Positions 9,460-18,302 of a stretch of DNA of 64,000 nt are shown here, piece after piece. Made by a program: the position numbers and the translations under genes. The stretch covers positions 1-64,000 of the forward strand of contig NZ_CP156627.1 of assembly GCF_039852015.1 (NCBI RefSeq), written 5' to 3'. How positions within the stretch are numbered: the first letter of the stretch is position 1; each line of letters begins with the position of its first letter. The stretch is from Robbsia sp. KACC 23696 (GTDB taxonomy: Bacteria > Pseudomonadota > Gammaproteobacteria > Burkholderiales > Burkholderiaceae). The notes beneath the pieces were generated by a model. The model searched no databases. It saw nothing but the letters and a program-made list of their open reading frames with translations, and had not been told where the DNA came from.

Positions 9460-10443
9460 ATGACGACATCGCCTCCGACGCCTCGCCACATCGCGATCTT
9501 TGTGTACGCTGGCGCCCAGCCCATCGATATTGCGGGTCCGCTGCAGACTTTCGAGACAGCGAACAAGGAAGCGGGCGGCGAGGCGTATCGATGCAGCGTC
9601 CTCTCGCAGCATGGCGGCCCCATTCGTCTCGAAGGCGGTCTGACGGTCATGACCGAGACAGCCGCCGACGACTGCGTCATCGACACGCTACTCATTCCGG
9701 GTGGCCCTGGGGTGCATCCCGCTCGCCTCGCCCCTGAGATCGTCCTGAATATCGCGCAGCTGGCGCAGCGCGCACAGCGCGTCTGCTCGGTGTGTACCGG
9801 CGCCTACCTGTTGGCTCAAGCAGGATTGCTCGATGATCTCGACATTGCCACGCATTGGCGTTCCTGCGCCGCATTGGCGAAGGAGTTTCCGCGCGTTCGC
9901 GTCAAGCCGGACCCGATCTGGATTCGGCAAGGACGCATCTGGACGTCAGCGGGGGTCACTGCCGGAATCGATCTGTCTCTCGCCATGGTGGAAAGCGATC
10001 TCGGCAGTGCGGTGGCCGCGCGGACCGCGCGTCTGCTCGTCGTCTATATGCGGCGCCCCGGCGGCCAGGAGCAGTTCAGCATGCCATTGGCAATGCAGGC
10101 GGCCGATAGTTTCGGCCCGCTATTCGATTGGCTCGATGCGAACCTGCACCGATCGATCAAAGTCGACGATCTCGCCGAGCAGGCCAATATGTCGCCCCGA
10201 ACGTTCGCGCGCCGTTTTAATGAGAAACTCGGCATGACGCCGGCCAAGGCGATCGAGGGATTGCGCCTGGAGCGCGCCCAGTCCCTGCTGTCGACAACCA
10301 GCCTGTCCCTTTCGGAAATTGCGCGCCGAACCGGCTTTGGACGGGAAACGCGCCTGCGGGAAGTCTTCGAGCGCCGCTTGACCTTGGGCCCCTCGCAATG
10401 GCGCGCGCGCTTCACCGCAACGGGCTCGGGCGCCCCATCCTGA
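9460..10443 (+). CDS. GlxA family transcriptional regulator (DJ-1/PfpI domain plus AraC helix-turn-helix)
   Basis: A 327-residue regulator. Residues about 8-190 form a DJ-1/PfpI-like sensing domain (LLIPGGPGVHP, then RVCSVCTGAYLLAQAGLLD with the elbow cysteine). Residues about 220-320 form an AraC/XylS DNA-binding domain (VDDLAEQANMSPRTFARRFNEKLG, then LSLSEIARRTGFGRETRLREVFERRL). It probably controls the divergent DJ-1 gene across a 91-bp spacer and itself. The inducer is unknown. Confidence 0.88.
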   Translation: MTTSPPTPRHIAIFVYAGAQPIDIAGPLQTFETANKEAGGEAYRCSVLSQHGGPIRLEGGLTVMTETAADDCVIDTLLIPGGPGVHPARLAPEIVLNIAQLAQRAQRVCSVCTGAYLLAQAGLLDDLDIATHWRSCAALAKEFPRVRVKPDPIWIRQGRIWTSAGVTAGIDLSLAMVESDLGSAVAARTARLLVVYMRRPGGQEQFSMPLAMQAADSFGPLFDWLDANLHRSIKVDDLAEQANMSPRTFARRFNEKLGMTPAKAIEGLRLERAQSLLSTTSLSLSEIARRTGFGRETRLREVFERRLTLGPSQWRARFTATGSGAPS

Positions 10444-10486
10444 AATGTTTAAAAAGACCCGACGTGGCGGATTCCGCGGGCGTCGC

Positions 10487-12061
10487 CTACCGCGCAGGTT
10501 GCGCTGCCACTACGTCGTCACCGGGCTTCGAGTCCGCGGCATCGGCGGCGACGTCCCATCCGCCACCGAGCGCCTTATATAAAGCCACCAGATCGGTCGA
10601 GACCGTCGCCGTGCTGTCGACCCATTGCTGCTCGCTACTCAGAACGTTTTTCTGTGCTGTCAGGACATCGAGGTAGGTCGTCAGTCCTCGGGCATAGCGT
10701 TGATTCGCGATCGCCAATGCACGCTGCGATGCCTGCACGCCGGCGGCGAGCTTGTCGCGCCGACGTTGCTCCGCGCTGAAGCCGGTCAACGCATCGTCGA
10801 CCTCTTGAAATGCGGACAGCACCGTCTTGCGATAGCTGATGGCCGCTTCCTTCTGCTGGGCATTGCGCATGGCCAGCGTGGCGCGCAAACGCCCGCCTTC
10901 GAAGATCGGCAGCGTGATACTGGGTCCTGCGCTATAGCTCCGGGCGCCCCAACTTGCCATATTCGTAAAAGCGGTAGCCTGGATGGCAACACTGCCCGAC
11001 AACGTGATCTTCGGGAAGAAATCGGCCTTTGCAGCACCGATATTGGCGGTCGCTGCGTGTAATTGCGCTTCCGACTCCCGAATATCGGGACGCCGGCGCA
11101 GCAAGTCCGAGGGCACGCCGATCGGCACACGCGGCGGTGTCATCGGTATCGCCGAGGGCTGCCGCAACTGCGCGGCAAGCGTCTGCGGATAATCGCCCAG
11201 CAACAAGCCGATCGCATTGATCAACTGCGCTTCCTGCTGTTCGAATTGTGGGATATCGGCGCCAGTGGTTTCCGCCTGGCTTTGCGCATTCGCCACATCC
11301 AGGTCCGTTGTCAGACCGTGTTGTGCACGCTCCCGCGTCAACTGCACCGTTTGCTCCGCGAACGCCAGATTCTGACGCGCCAGCGCGAGTTTTTGCTGTG
11401 TGCCGCGCAGGTTCAGATAGTCGCGCGCCACTTCGGCTGCCGTCGAAACGATCACGTCGTGGCGCGCCTCGTTCTGTGCGTCGGCCGTGGCCCCCGCGTT
11501 TTCCGCCGTGCGCCGTACCCGCCCCCATAGATCGAGTTCCCATGAAGAATCGAATCCATATTGGTACAAATTGAACGGCGGCAATCCGCTCGATGCCGAG
11601 CTTTGCGTGGGGACGCCTCCCTGGCGGCCGCCCAAACCATTGGTATCGGTCGCACTCGACGAACCGCTACCGCCAAGCAGACCGATCACGCCGTCGGCAC
11701 TCTGCAGCTCCCGCGTGTACGACGCGTTGCCATTCAACGTGGGCAGTGCATCGGCTCGCGCTTGCTTGAACTGCGCACGCGATTCCGCCACCCGCTCCGC
11801 GGCGACCTGAATGTCGAGGTTGTCATTCATCGCCCGGCTGACCAATGCCGTCAGCAATGGATCATTGAAGCTGTTCCACCATTGCGCGTCCACAGGCTCC
11901 GTGACGGGCAGGGAAGCGTCGGCATCCTGACGCGTGGCTTGTCCGGTCCAGGCCGTGGGCGCCTGCACGTCCGGGCGCTTGAAATCGGGGCCCATCGTAC
12001 AGGCGGACAGCAGGACGAGACACGTCGCCGCAGCCGGGATCAAACGTGTATTAATGGGCAT
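10487..12061 (-). CDS. Outer-membrane efflux lipoprotein (NodT/OprM family)
   Basis: A 524-residue TolC-like outer-membrane factor. I start it at the ATG at 12061, which gives a proper lipoprotein signal (lipobox LLSAC, Cys21) and overlaps the end of the upstream MFS gene by 11 bp. The longer frame has no signal peptide. Characteristic family features are GPDFKRPDVQAP after the signal, VPIGVPSDLLRRRPDIRESEAQL in the middle, SYRKTVLSAFQEVDDAL and the final block RYARGLTTYLDVLTAQ. It forms the outer-membrane channel of the tripartite pump encoded by the two upstream genes. A proline/glycine/serine-rich insertion near residues 160-185 is unusual. Confidence 0.9.
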   Translation of the reverse strand: MPINTRLIPAAATCLVLLSACTMGPDFKRPDVQAPTAWTGQATRQDADASLPVTEPVDAQWWNSFNDPLLTALVSRAMNDNLDIQVAAERVAESRAQFKQARADALPTLNGNASYTRELQSADGVIGLLGGSGSSSATDTNGLGGRQGGVPTQSSASSGLPPFNLYQYGFDSSWELDLWGRVRRTAENAGATADAQNEARHDVIVSTAAEVARDYLNLRGTQQKLALARQNLAFAEQTVQLTRERAQHGLTTDLDVANAQSQAETTGADIPQFEQQEAQLINAIGLLLGDYPQTLAAQLRQPSAIPMTPPRVPIGVPSDLLRRRPDIRESEAQLHAATANIGAAKADFFPKITLSGSVAIQATAFTNMASWGARSYSAGPSITLPIFEGGRLRATLAMRNAQQKEAAISYRKTVLSAFQEVDDALTGFSAEQRRRDKLAAGVQASQRALAIANQRYARGLTTYLDVLTAQKNVLSSEQQWVDSTATVSTDLVALYKALGGGWDVAADAADSKPGDDVVAAQPAR

Positions 12062-13580
12062 TGCTCTGCGCCCCCTTCGGCATCTTGGGCAGGAAGAAAC
12101 AGATGGGCGCCAGTACCAGCGACACGGCACCCAACAGAACGAAGACATCGAGATAACTCATGACCGAGGCCTGCGCTTCGAGCGCCGACGCAATCGTGCC
12201 GAACGAATTGGCGAATCCGTTATACGGCGTGATGTGCTCGGCCAATCGGGCATGATGAAACTGTTCGCGCCAGGCCAACTCCGTCGTCACGATCGACACG
12301 CCGAAACTACCACCGAGATTGCGCATCATATTGATCAACGCCGAGGCATTGTTGTTCTCCTTCGGCGGCACACCGACGAACTGCACGGTGGACAACGGAA
12401 TAAAGAGAAACGGCAGCCAGATGACCTGATACAGTCGTGATAAGGAAACGTCGGAAAAGCCGACGACCGCATCGATGCCGGATGCATGCAGCAGCGCAAG
12501 GCCGGTACCCACCAAAGCCATCATCACGAGCCACTTCGGCTGAACGAAACGCCCCGTGACGATCCCGGCGACCGGCATGACAAACAACGTCATCAAGCCG
12601 CCCAGCCCGAGCGTCAAGCCTGCATTGGTCGCGTCATAGCCAAGCAATTCCTGCGTAAATTGCGGCAGGATCTGCGTCGTGCTGTTGATGATGAAGCCGA
12701 ACGCGAACATGACGGTACAGCTAATCGCAAAGGCGGACGACTTGAACAACCGCAGGTTGACGATCGGTTGCTCCGTCGTCAATTCGCGAATGACCAATAA
12801 GATCAACGATATCGCGGAAATCGCCGATAGCGTGCAGATGAAAGTAGAGTCGAAGCCGTCGTCCCGCTCGAATTTGTCGAGCACGATCTGCAGACAGCCG
12901 AAACCCACGGCAATCAGAAAGAAGCCGATGTAGTCGATCCGCAATCCTTTGTCGAGCAAGGCCTTTCGTTCCTGCTTCACCAGCTTGCTGTCGCTGACGA
13001 ACATGCCGGTCAATACCAATGACAACATCCCCACCGGCAGATTGATCAGAAACACCCAGTGCCAGGAAAAATTATCGGTGATCCAACCGCCCAACATCGG
13101 GCCGATCGCCGGTGCGGTCACGACGGTGAAACCATACAAGGCAAATGCCATGGCCCGCTTTTCCTGCGGGAAGGTATCGGCGAAGATGCTTTGCTCGACC
13201 GGCGCCAGTCCGCCCCCGCCCAATCCTTGTAGCACCCGAAAGACGATCATCATCGTCAATGACGTCGAAAAACCGCAGGCAACCGAACTGACGGTGAAAA
13301 GCGCAACGCAGATCATATAGAACCGCTTGCGCCCGATCACATTTGCCAACCAGCCGCTAATCGGCAGGACGATCGCGTTGCTCACCAGATAACTGGTCGT
13401 GATATACGTGCTTTGGTCCAGGCTGGCGCCCAAGCCGCCGGCGATATGCCGCAGCGCGACGTTGGCGATCGTCGTGTCGAGGACTTCCATGAAGGTCGCG
13501 ATCGAAACGATCACCGCGATCAGCCACGGGTTGTACGATCCGGCTGCGGACCGGGGCAAGCTCGCGCTCTCGCTCGCCAT
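12051..13580 (-). CDS. emrB: EmrB-like MFS multidrug transporter (DHA2, 14 TMS)
   Basis: A 509-residue inner-membrane drug:H+ antiporter of the DHA2 family with about 14 hydrophobic segments. MFS motif A-like sequence is SGWLANVIGRKRFYMI. FRVLQGLGGGGLAPVEQSIF and the antiporter motif region TAPAIGPMLGGWITDNFSWHW are typical of EmrB/QacA. The gene starts 2 bp after the EmrA-like gene stops and its end overlaps the outer-membrane-factor gene. These three products should form an EmrAB-TolC-like pump exporting hydrophobic toxicants. Confidence 0.92.
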   Translation of the reverse strand: MASESASLPRSAAGSYNPWLIAVIVSIATFMEVLDTTIANVALRHIAGGLGASLDQSTYITTSYLVSNAIVLPISGWLANVIGRKRFYMICVALFTVSSVACGFSTSLTMMIVFRVLQGLGGGGLAPVEQSIFADTFPQEKRAMAFALYGFTVVTAPAIGPMLGGWITDNFSWHWVFLINLPVGMLSLVLTGMFVSDSKLVKQERKALLDKGLRIDYIGFFLIAVGFGCLQIVLDKFERDDGFDSTFICTLSAISAISLILLVIRELTTEQPIVNLRLFKSSAFAISCTVMFAFGFIINSTTQILPQFTQELLGYDATNAGLTLGLGGLMTLFVMPVAGIVTGRFVQPKWLVMMALVGTGLALLHASGIDAVVGFSDVSLSRLYQVIWLPFLFIPLSTVQFVGVPPKENNNASALINMMRNLGGSFGVSIVTTELAWREQFHHARLAEHITPYNGFANSFGTIASALEAQASVMSYLDVFVLLGAVSLVLAPICFFLPKMPKGAQSNAH

Positions 13581-13582
13581 GG

Positions 13583-14716
13583 CTATCGCACCGTCACACG
13601 CGGGCTGACCGACAGGCCCGGCGCCAATGACAGATGGCGCCAGTCGTCGTTATCGAAGACGATTTTCACCGGGACGCGCTGCACGACCTTGACGTAGTTC
13701 CCCGTCGCGTTTTCCGCCGGCAGGCTGCTGAAGACCGAACCGGTGCCGCGTTGAATACTGTCGATATGCGCGTGCAGATCGACATCGGGATAGGCATCGA
13801 CAGTGATCTCGACCGGCTGCCCCACGCGCATATTTGTCAGTTGGGTTTCCTTGAAGTTGGCCGTCACCCACATATCGTCCGGCACCACTGCCAGCAATGC
13901 CTGCCCCGGCGTCACGTAGTTACCGAGATTGACGGTCCGCCGCGTGACCTTGCCCGGCTGCGGCGCGCGTATCTCGCTATAGCTCAACTGAAGCTTCGCA
14001 TTGTCGACGTCGGCCTGATACTGACGAACCTGCGCCAGCGCCGCATCGATCTTCGTTTTCTGCGATGCGACCTGTGCCTCGCCGGCTTTTACGGCGTCAT
14101 TAGCGCTGTCGAGGCGCGCGACCGCACTCTTGGTGCTGGCTTGGCTTTGCTCGAGTTGCTGACGCGTGATCGCGGCCGGATCGGTCCCGGTATAGCGCGC
14201 CAGATCCTGGCGTGCCTGCGTCAGATCCGCCTGCGATACGCGCACTTGCGCCGCCTGCTGCGAAAGCGTCGCCGTCTGGTAAACGAGATCCGCCCGGGCT
14301 TGGGCAACTTGCGCCTCGGCGTTTGCTTCCTGCGCCTCCGCTTGCTCCAGCTTGACCTGATAGTCCCGCTGATCGATCCGCAGCAGCGGCTGCCCTTTTT
14401 CGACATGCTGGTTATCGGCAACCAGCAGTTCGACCACGCGGCCGCTGATCTGCGACGCGATCTGACTCTGATTGCTGTCGATAAAGGCGTCGTCCGTCGT
14501 CTCGTAATGCCGACTGTGGAGCCAATACAGCACGCAGGCCACCACGAGTACCAGCACCACAACCCCGCCGATGATTGCATTTCGACGTTTGCGTTCCGGG
14601 CTCATCGGCGCAGCCGGCTTCTGTCCGTCGTCTTGCTTGTGTCCCTCGCCGTGCGCGTCGTCGGCGTTGTTGCTATGCTGGGATTCCGCCTCGTCTGCGC
14701 TGTCACTACCGGCCAT
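13583..14716 (-). CDS. emrA: EmrA-like membrane fusion protein (HlyD family)
   Basis: A 377-residue periplasmic adaptor. A charged cytoplasmic N-terminus of about 40 residues is followed by one membrane helix (GGVVVLVLVVACVLYWL), a split lipoyl domain (ISGRVVELLVADNQHVEKGQPLLRID and later RAPQPGKVTRRTVNLGNYV) and a glutamine/alanine-rich coiled-coil hairpin. I chose the ATG at 14716 because GGAG lies 6 bases upstream; an ATG at 14722 and a TTG at 14728 are also in frame. It is the first gene of the efflux operon and faces the TetR gene across the palindrome at 14751-14777. Confidence 0.9.
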   Translation of the reverse strand: MAGSDSADEAESQHSNNADDAHGEGHKQDDGQKPAAPMSPERKRRNAIIGGVVVLVLVVACVLYWLHSRHYETTDDAFIDSNQSQIASQISGRVVELLVADNQHVEKGQPLLRIDQRDYQVKLEQAEAQEANAEAQVAQARADLVYQTATLSQQAAQVRVSQADLTQARQDLARYTGTDPAAITRQQLEQSQASTKSAVARLDSANDAVKAGEAQVASQKTKIDAALAQVRQYQADVDNAKLQLSYSEIRAPQPGKVTRRTVNLGNYVTPGQALLAVVPDDMWVTANFKETQLTNMRVGQPVEITVDAYPDVDLHAHIDSIQRGTGSVFSSLPAENATGNYVKVVQRVPVKIVFDNDDWRHLSLAPGLSVSPRVTVR

Positions 14717-14750
14717 CGCCATCTCCAAATAGGTTTTCAGGATATTCTAC

Positions 14751-14777
14751 AATGAAACGAAACGGTTTCGTTTCATT
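14751..14777. promoter_or_regulatory. Operator palindrome of the efflux/TetR divergent promoter
   Basis: Two perfectly complementary 13-base arms, AATGAAACGAAAC and GTTTCGTTTCATT, flank a single central base. The palindrome lies 35 bp upstream of the EmrA-like start and upstream of the TetR gene. Size and placement are typical of a TetR-family operator that represses both directions; binding by the adjacent TetR protein is inferred. Confidence 0.75.
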
Positions 14778-14893
14778 CTGGAAATCTGCGATAATTCATC
14801 CGAACCGAATTTTTGAGAAATGTCGTGGTGCGCCCCAATCGTTTATCTGTCGATCCCGAAACCGTCTCGACTTCGCCCTGCCCGCTGAAGTCG

Positions 14894-15547
14894 ATGTTTT
14901 CGCGAAAGGCGGGACGCCCGTCCAATGCGATGGCGGGCGATGTAGAGGAGCGTATTTTCGACGCCGCCACCGTCATTTTTCTGAGAAACGGCTTTGGCGG
15001 GGCATCGCTCGATCGCATTGCCGAGGCGGCCGGCGCGAGTAAGGCGACCGTCTATAGCCGTTTCAGTGGCAAGGAAGCGCTCTTCTCCGAGGTGGTACGG
15101 CGGAACTGCGAGCGATGCCTGCAGATGGCCTACCATCGTCAGCACGGCGTCTCGCTCGCCGAGCAGCTTATTTCGGTAACGCAGGCGATCGTTACCCGCC
15201 TCCTCAGTGACGAAGTGCTCGGTTTGATACGTATGGTGATGGCCGAAGCGCCACGCTTCCCGTCCTTGGCGAAACTCACGCGCAATGCCGGCCGCGCGCA
15301 GGCGATTCAAGGCGTCGCCTGGATGATCGTCGAGCATGCCGCATCGGTTGGCCTCGGCGCGCTACCCGCTACGGAAGGGCACGCAGCGCATGCGCTTGCC
15401 ACCCAAGTGCTCGATGCGGTGGTCTCGCCGATGCTGATGCGCGCATTGATGCACGAGGACGTCGATGTGGTGCGGGGGGACGTCTCACGGCACGTAGAGC
15501 GGACCATCGGCACCTATGCCGCGGCCGGTGCGTTGGACGATTTCTGA
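14894..15547 (+). CDS. TetR/AcrR family transcriptional regulator
   Basis: A 217-residue repressor. The N-terminal helix-turn-helix spans about residues 14-60 (ERIFDAATVIFLRNGFGGAS, then IAEAAGASKATVYSRFSGKEALF), followed by a helical ligand-binding domain matching the AcrR-like C-terminal type. I start at ATG 14894 (MFSRKAGRPS), which places the DNA-binding domain at the usual distance. Earlier non-ATG starts at 14813 (TTG) and 14825/14828 (GTG) are open in frame, so the true start is uncertain. It is divergent from the emrAB-type operon and very likely controls it. Confidence 0.87.
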   Translation: MFSRKAGRPSNAMAGDVEERIFDAATVIFLRNGFGGASLDRIAEAAGASKATVYSRFSGKEALFSEVVRRNCERCLQMAYHRQHGVSLAEQLISVTQAIVTRLLSDEVLGLIRMVMAEAPRFPSLAKLTRNAGRAQAIQGVAWMIVEHAASVGLGALPATEGHAAHALATQVLDAVVSPMLMRALMHEDVDVVRGDVSRHVERTIGTYAAAGALDDF

Positions 15548-15573
15548 GCGGCGCCTTCACGCTAGCAAAACGA

Positions 15574-15613
15574 AAAAAAGCGAAGTGACGCAATATCGTC
15601 ACTTCGCTTTTTT
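15574..15613. terminator. Bidirectional intrinsic terminator
   Basis: A 17-base perfect stem (AAAAAAGCGAAGTGACG with its complement) encloses the 6-base loop CAATAT. The A-run on the 5' arm and T-run on the 3' arm give a U-tract in both directions. It sits between the end of the TetR gene and the end of the converging small gene at 15669. Confidence 0.9.
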
Positions 15614-15668
15614 CAATGCGCTAAACCGTACGCCAGCTTATATGCGTTCGCATTAGCCGGCCGGTTCT

Positions 15669-15872
15669 TTACCAGCACTCCCGCCACTTCTGCTCTGTTT
15701 CCGCGGTGTACAAAGCCCGACCTACCGCGATGAGTACCGACAGATCCATACCCTGCAATCGCGTCGCATTTTCGGCGATCCATTTCGCCAAATCGTGCGA
15801 TGTGCCACTGGGCTGTTGGGTAAGAGGTTCCGCGTCATTGCGAAATCGCTTGCTGATGTGTACGTCGTCCAT
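15669..15872 (-). CDS. Small hypothetical protein
   Basis: A 67-residue soluble-looking protein with no signal peptide or membrane segment and no domain I recognise. It is mildly acidic in the middle and ends in WRECW. I support it because a purine-rich AGAGAG lies 4-5 bases before the ATG, its 3' end converges on a strong bidirectional terminator, and no better frame covers the stretch. Function unknown. Confidence 0.5.
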   Translation of the reverse strand: MDDVHISKRFRNDAEPLTQQPSGTSHDLAKWIAENATRLQGMDLSVLIAVGRALYTAETEQKWRECW

Positions 15873-16454
15873 TGTTCTCTCTGGCAGTCAGTCGCGTCGA
15901 GGTCCCAACGCGAGGGGAAGGGTTGATACAGCACTGATATATCGGCTTGCACACACGTTAACGGAGAGTTTGACTATTCCTTTAGGGGATTTCTTTGGTA
16001 TTTTTGGACGAAAAACTGGGAAATTGAGCGCATTTCAGTAAATATGACCGACTATTTCCCGCTATCAGTAGAAATTGTCTGGTCATTCATCAGTTGAAAC
16101 CGTGCTGAGTCATCAACGTTCAGGCAAGCGAGGTCACGCTACCGCGACGGGGTGATGACACAAGCAAATGCGGATCAGCATGCGGATGTGCCCATTCGCG
16201 CACAAGCGCCCGCCGCCCTCACCCTCGCGCCACGAAAACTCAACTAGTCATCTATATCTTTTTGAAATAAGTGTTTTCCCTTATTCAACGTATTTGCATC
16301 ACGCATTTGGAAAAATATAATTTCCACGATTTTTTTGCAGTACATAAACGTTTGATTAAATTTTCTCCGGATAGCGCCGCTATATCAGCAGATCGGCCTC
16401 GCACGGACTACAACGTGCCTGCTATTCCCTTCATTTCTTTCATCGAGAAACGGT
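15873..16454. other. 582-bp intergenic region, AT-rich in its second half
   Basis: No convincing gene on either strand. From about 16240 to 16420 the sequence is clearly AT-richer than its surroundings (runs of T and A, few GC codons). It includes a candidate sigma-28 promoter for the chemoreceptor. A 63-codon open frame at 16271-16462 has no ribosome-binding site and overlaps the chemoreceptor start, so I do not call it. Confidence 0.6.
16357..16383 (+). promoter_or_regulatory. Candidate sigma-28 (FliA) promoter
   Basis: TAAA at 16357-16360, a 15-base spacer, then GCCGCTAT at 16376-16383. This matches the flagellar sigma-28 consensus TAAA-N15-GCCGATAA at all four -35 positions and six of eight -10 positions. 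It lies 72 bp upstream of the chemoreceptor start, where such a promoter is expected. Confidence 0.45.
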
Positions 16455-18005
16455 GTGTTTAATAATCTGTCTGTCAGAACTGCGTTGACGTTGGCGACCG
16501 GCGTCTTCGTCGCGCTGGTGCTCCTTGTCGGGGGCGTCGCCTACACCTCTTTGGCATCGGGAAACGCCGCGCTGGCCTCGATGTATGCGAACGACCTCAC
16601 GGCGAGCAATGCCCTTTCCGAGACGACGGGTCTGCTATTGCGCTGCCGTTCCGCAAAGAATCGCTACGTGTCGTTGGTCATGTCAAATAACGAAGACGGT
16701 GCGGCAAAGCAATTGACGCTCGCCGGCACCTTCTGCGCGCAATCCCAAAAAGCGTGGGACGCCTTCTCCTCGGTGCCGGTCGACGCCGGCACCCAGAGTC
16801 TGCTGGACGACGCGAAAAGCAAACACCAAGCCATGATGGACAAGGGCATCATGCCCGAGTTCGACGCGTTGAAAGCGAAGGATTTCGACGGTTATGACAA
16901 GATCCAATTGCAATTCAGCAGCCCGTTGTACGGTGCATTCGATGCATTGGTAAAGCCTCTGTCCGAGTACACGGCTCAGCGCGCCAAACAACGTTACGAC
17001 GATTCGCAGCGTCGCGCACGCAATGTCAATATCCTGCTGCTCGCCAGTGCACTGATCGCCGTCATCATCGGTTTCATCGTGCGACGGGTGCTGTCGACGA
17101 CTGTCGTAGACCCGGTGAATCGGATGATCGTCGACTTCGATCGTATCTCGAAAGGCGATCTGGCGAAGCCGGTCGTGCCGCAAGGCACGAATGAGATCGG
17201 GCAACTGCAGGCCGCGCTGCAGCATATGCAGGTAGAGCTTGCGTCGACGGTCCGCGACATCCGCTCGTCGACGGAATCGATCTCGGTGGCTTCAGGCGAG
17301 ATCGCTTCGGGCAATATGGACCTGTCGAGCCGAACGGAACAACAGGCTGCCTCCTTGCAGGAAACGGCTGCCAGCATGGAGGAGCTGTCCGGCACCGTGC
17401 GTCAAAATGCCGACAATGCCCGGCAAGCCAGCACATTGGCCCTGTCCGCATCGGAACTGGCGCTGAAGGGCGACGTCGTGGTACGCGATGTCATCAAGAC
17501 AATGCAGGAAATCAACGATCGATCCGGCAAGATCGCCGACATCATCACGATCATCGAAGGTATTGCCTTCCAGACCAATATCCTCGCATTGAACGCTGCC
17601 GTGGAAGCCGCACGTGCGGGGGAAGAAGGTCGCGGATTCGCGGTGGTCGCAGGCGAAGTGCGGACGCTGGCGCAACGCTCCTCATCGGCGGCGAAAGAAA
17701 TCAAGACGTTGATCGACGCCTCGGTCGATCGCGTTCAGGCCGGTACCCAACTGGTTGGCGAAGCGGGTGCGACGATGAACGACGTCAAGACGGCCGTGCG
17801 ACGCGTCACCGACATCATGGGAGAAATTTCAACGGCGACCGACGAGCAGAGCAACGGTATCGAACAGATTTCGCATGCCGTGCAACAGATGGACGGCGTC
17901 ACGCAACAAAACGCTGCCCTGGTAGAAGAAGCGGCGGCCGCCGCGCAATCACTGGAACAGCAGGCTAGCCATCTGCGCCAGGCAGTAGCCATCTTCCAGC
18001 TCTAA
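16455..18005 (+). CDS. Methyl-accepting chemotaxis protein
   Basis: A 516-residue chemoreceptor starting with GTG. The first membrane helix is at about residues 10-32, a four-helix-bundle-type periplasmic sensor follows, the second helix is near 190-210 and then a HAMP domain. The cytoplasmic signalling hairpin contains the invariant tip [20 protein letters not shown]. Methylation-type Glu/Gln-rich helices flank it on both sides. It ends in RQAVAIFQL with no NWxxF-type CheR tether. The ligand is unknown. The gene stands alone, preceded by a candidate sigma-28 promoter. Confidence 0.93.
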   Translation: MFNNLSVRTALTLATGVFVALVLLVGGVAYTSLASGNAALASMYANDLTASNALSETTGLLLRCRSAKNRYVSLVMSNNEDGAAKQLTLAGTFCAQSQKAWDAFSSVPVDAGTQSLLDDAKSKHQAMMDKGIMPEFDALKAKDFDGYDKIQLQFSSPLYGAFDALVKPLSEYTAQRAKQRYDDSQRRARNVNILLLASALIAVIIGFIVRRVLSTTVVDPVNRMIVDFDRISKGDLAKPVVPQGTNEIGQLQAALQHMQVELASTVRDIRSSTESISVASGEIASGNMDLSSRTEQQAASLQETAASMEELSGTVRQNADNARQASTLALSASELALKGDVVVRDVIKTMQEINDRSGKIADIITIIEGIAFQTNILALNAAVEAARAGEEGRGFAVVAGEVRTLAQRSSSAAKEIKTLIDASVDRVQAGTQLVGEAGATMNDVKTAVRRVTDIMGEISTATDEQSNGIEQISHAVQQMDGVTQQNAALVEEAAAAAQSLEQQASHLRQAVAIFQL

Positions 18006-18040
18006 GCCCGCATAACGAAGCCAGTTCGCAAAGTCAGGCC

Positions 18041-18075
18041 GCGCTACCGCTTGCAACACGCGCTAGCGGTAGCGC
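18041..18075. terminator. Strong inverted repeat after the chemoreceptor gene
   Basis: Perfect 11-base arms GCGCTACCGCT and AGCGGTAGCGC with a 13-base loop, 35 bp after the chemoreceptor stop. There is no U-run, so it may be a Rho-assisted terminator, an mRNA-stabilising hairpin or a protein site. Confidence 0.4.
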
Positions 18076-18177
18076 AGGCCCGCGCCGACGCCGTTGCGCA
18101 TCGCAAGGGACCGATCGGCACAGAAAACCGATGAGACTGCAGTGCCAACGCATCTTACGTATCGCGTATCGCGCGTT

Positions 18178-18195
18178 CGCATGCACACGCATGCG
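18178..18195. repeat. Short inverted repeat upstream of the ATP-grasp cluster
   Basis: CGCATGC and GCATGCG flank ACAC, 107 bp upstream of the first ATP-grasp gene. It is preceded by a tandem CGTATCG duplication (18159-18172). This could be an operator for the cluster; no regulator is encoded next to it. Confidence 0.3.
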
Positions 18196-18302
18196 GTGAA
18201 TCGACACCCCCTATGATTGACTCACCTTCAAACGATATAAATGCCAGGACGGCGGCAGGCGCGTTTGCTTTCATGGTTTCAACGCATTTATAGGACGGTG
18301 TC

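Noticed and set aside
16271-16462. 63-codon frame in the AT-rich gap
   Set aside because: No RBS, overlaps the chemoreceptor start, and is likely a by-product of low GC.
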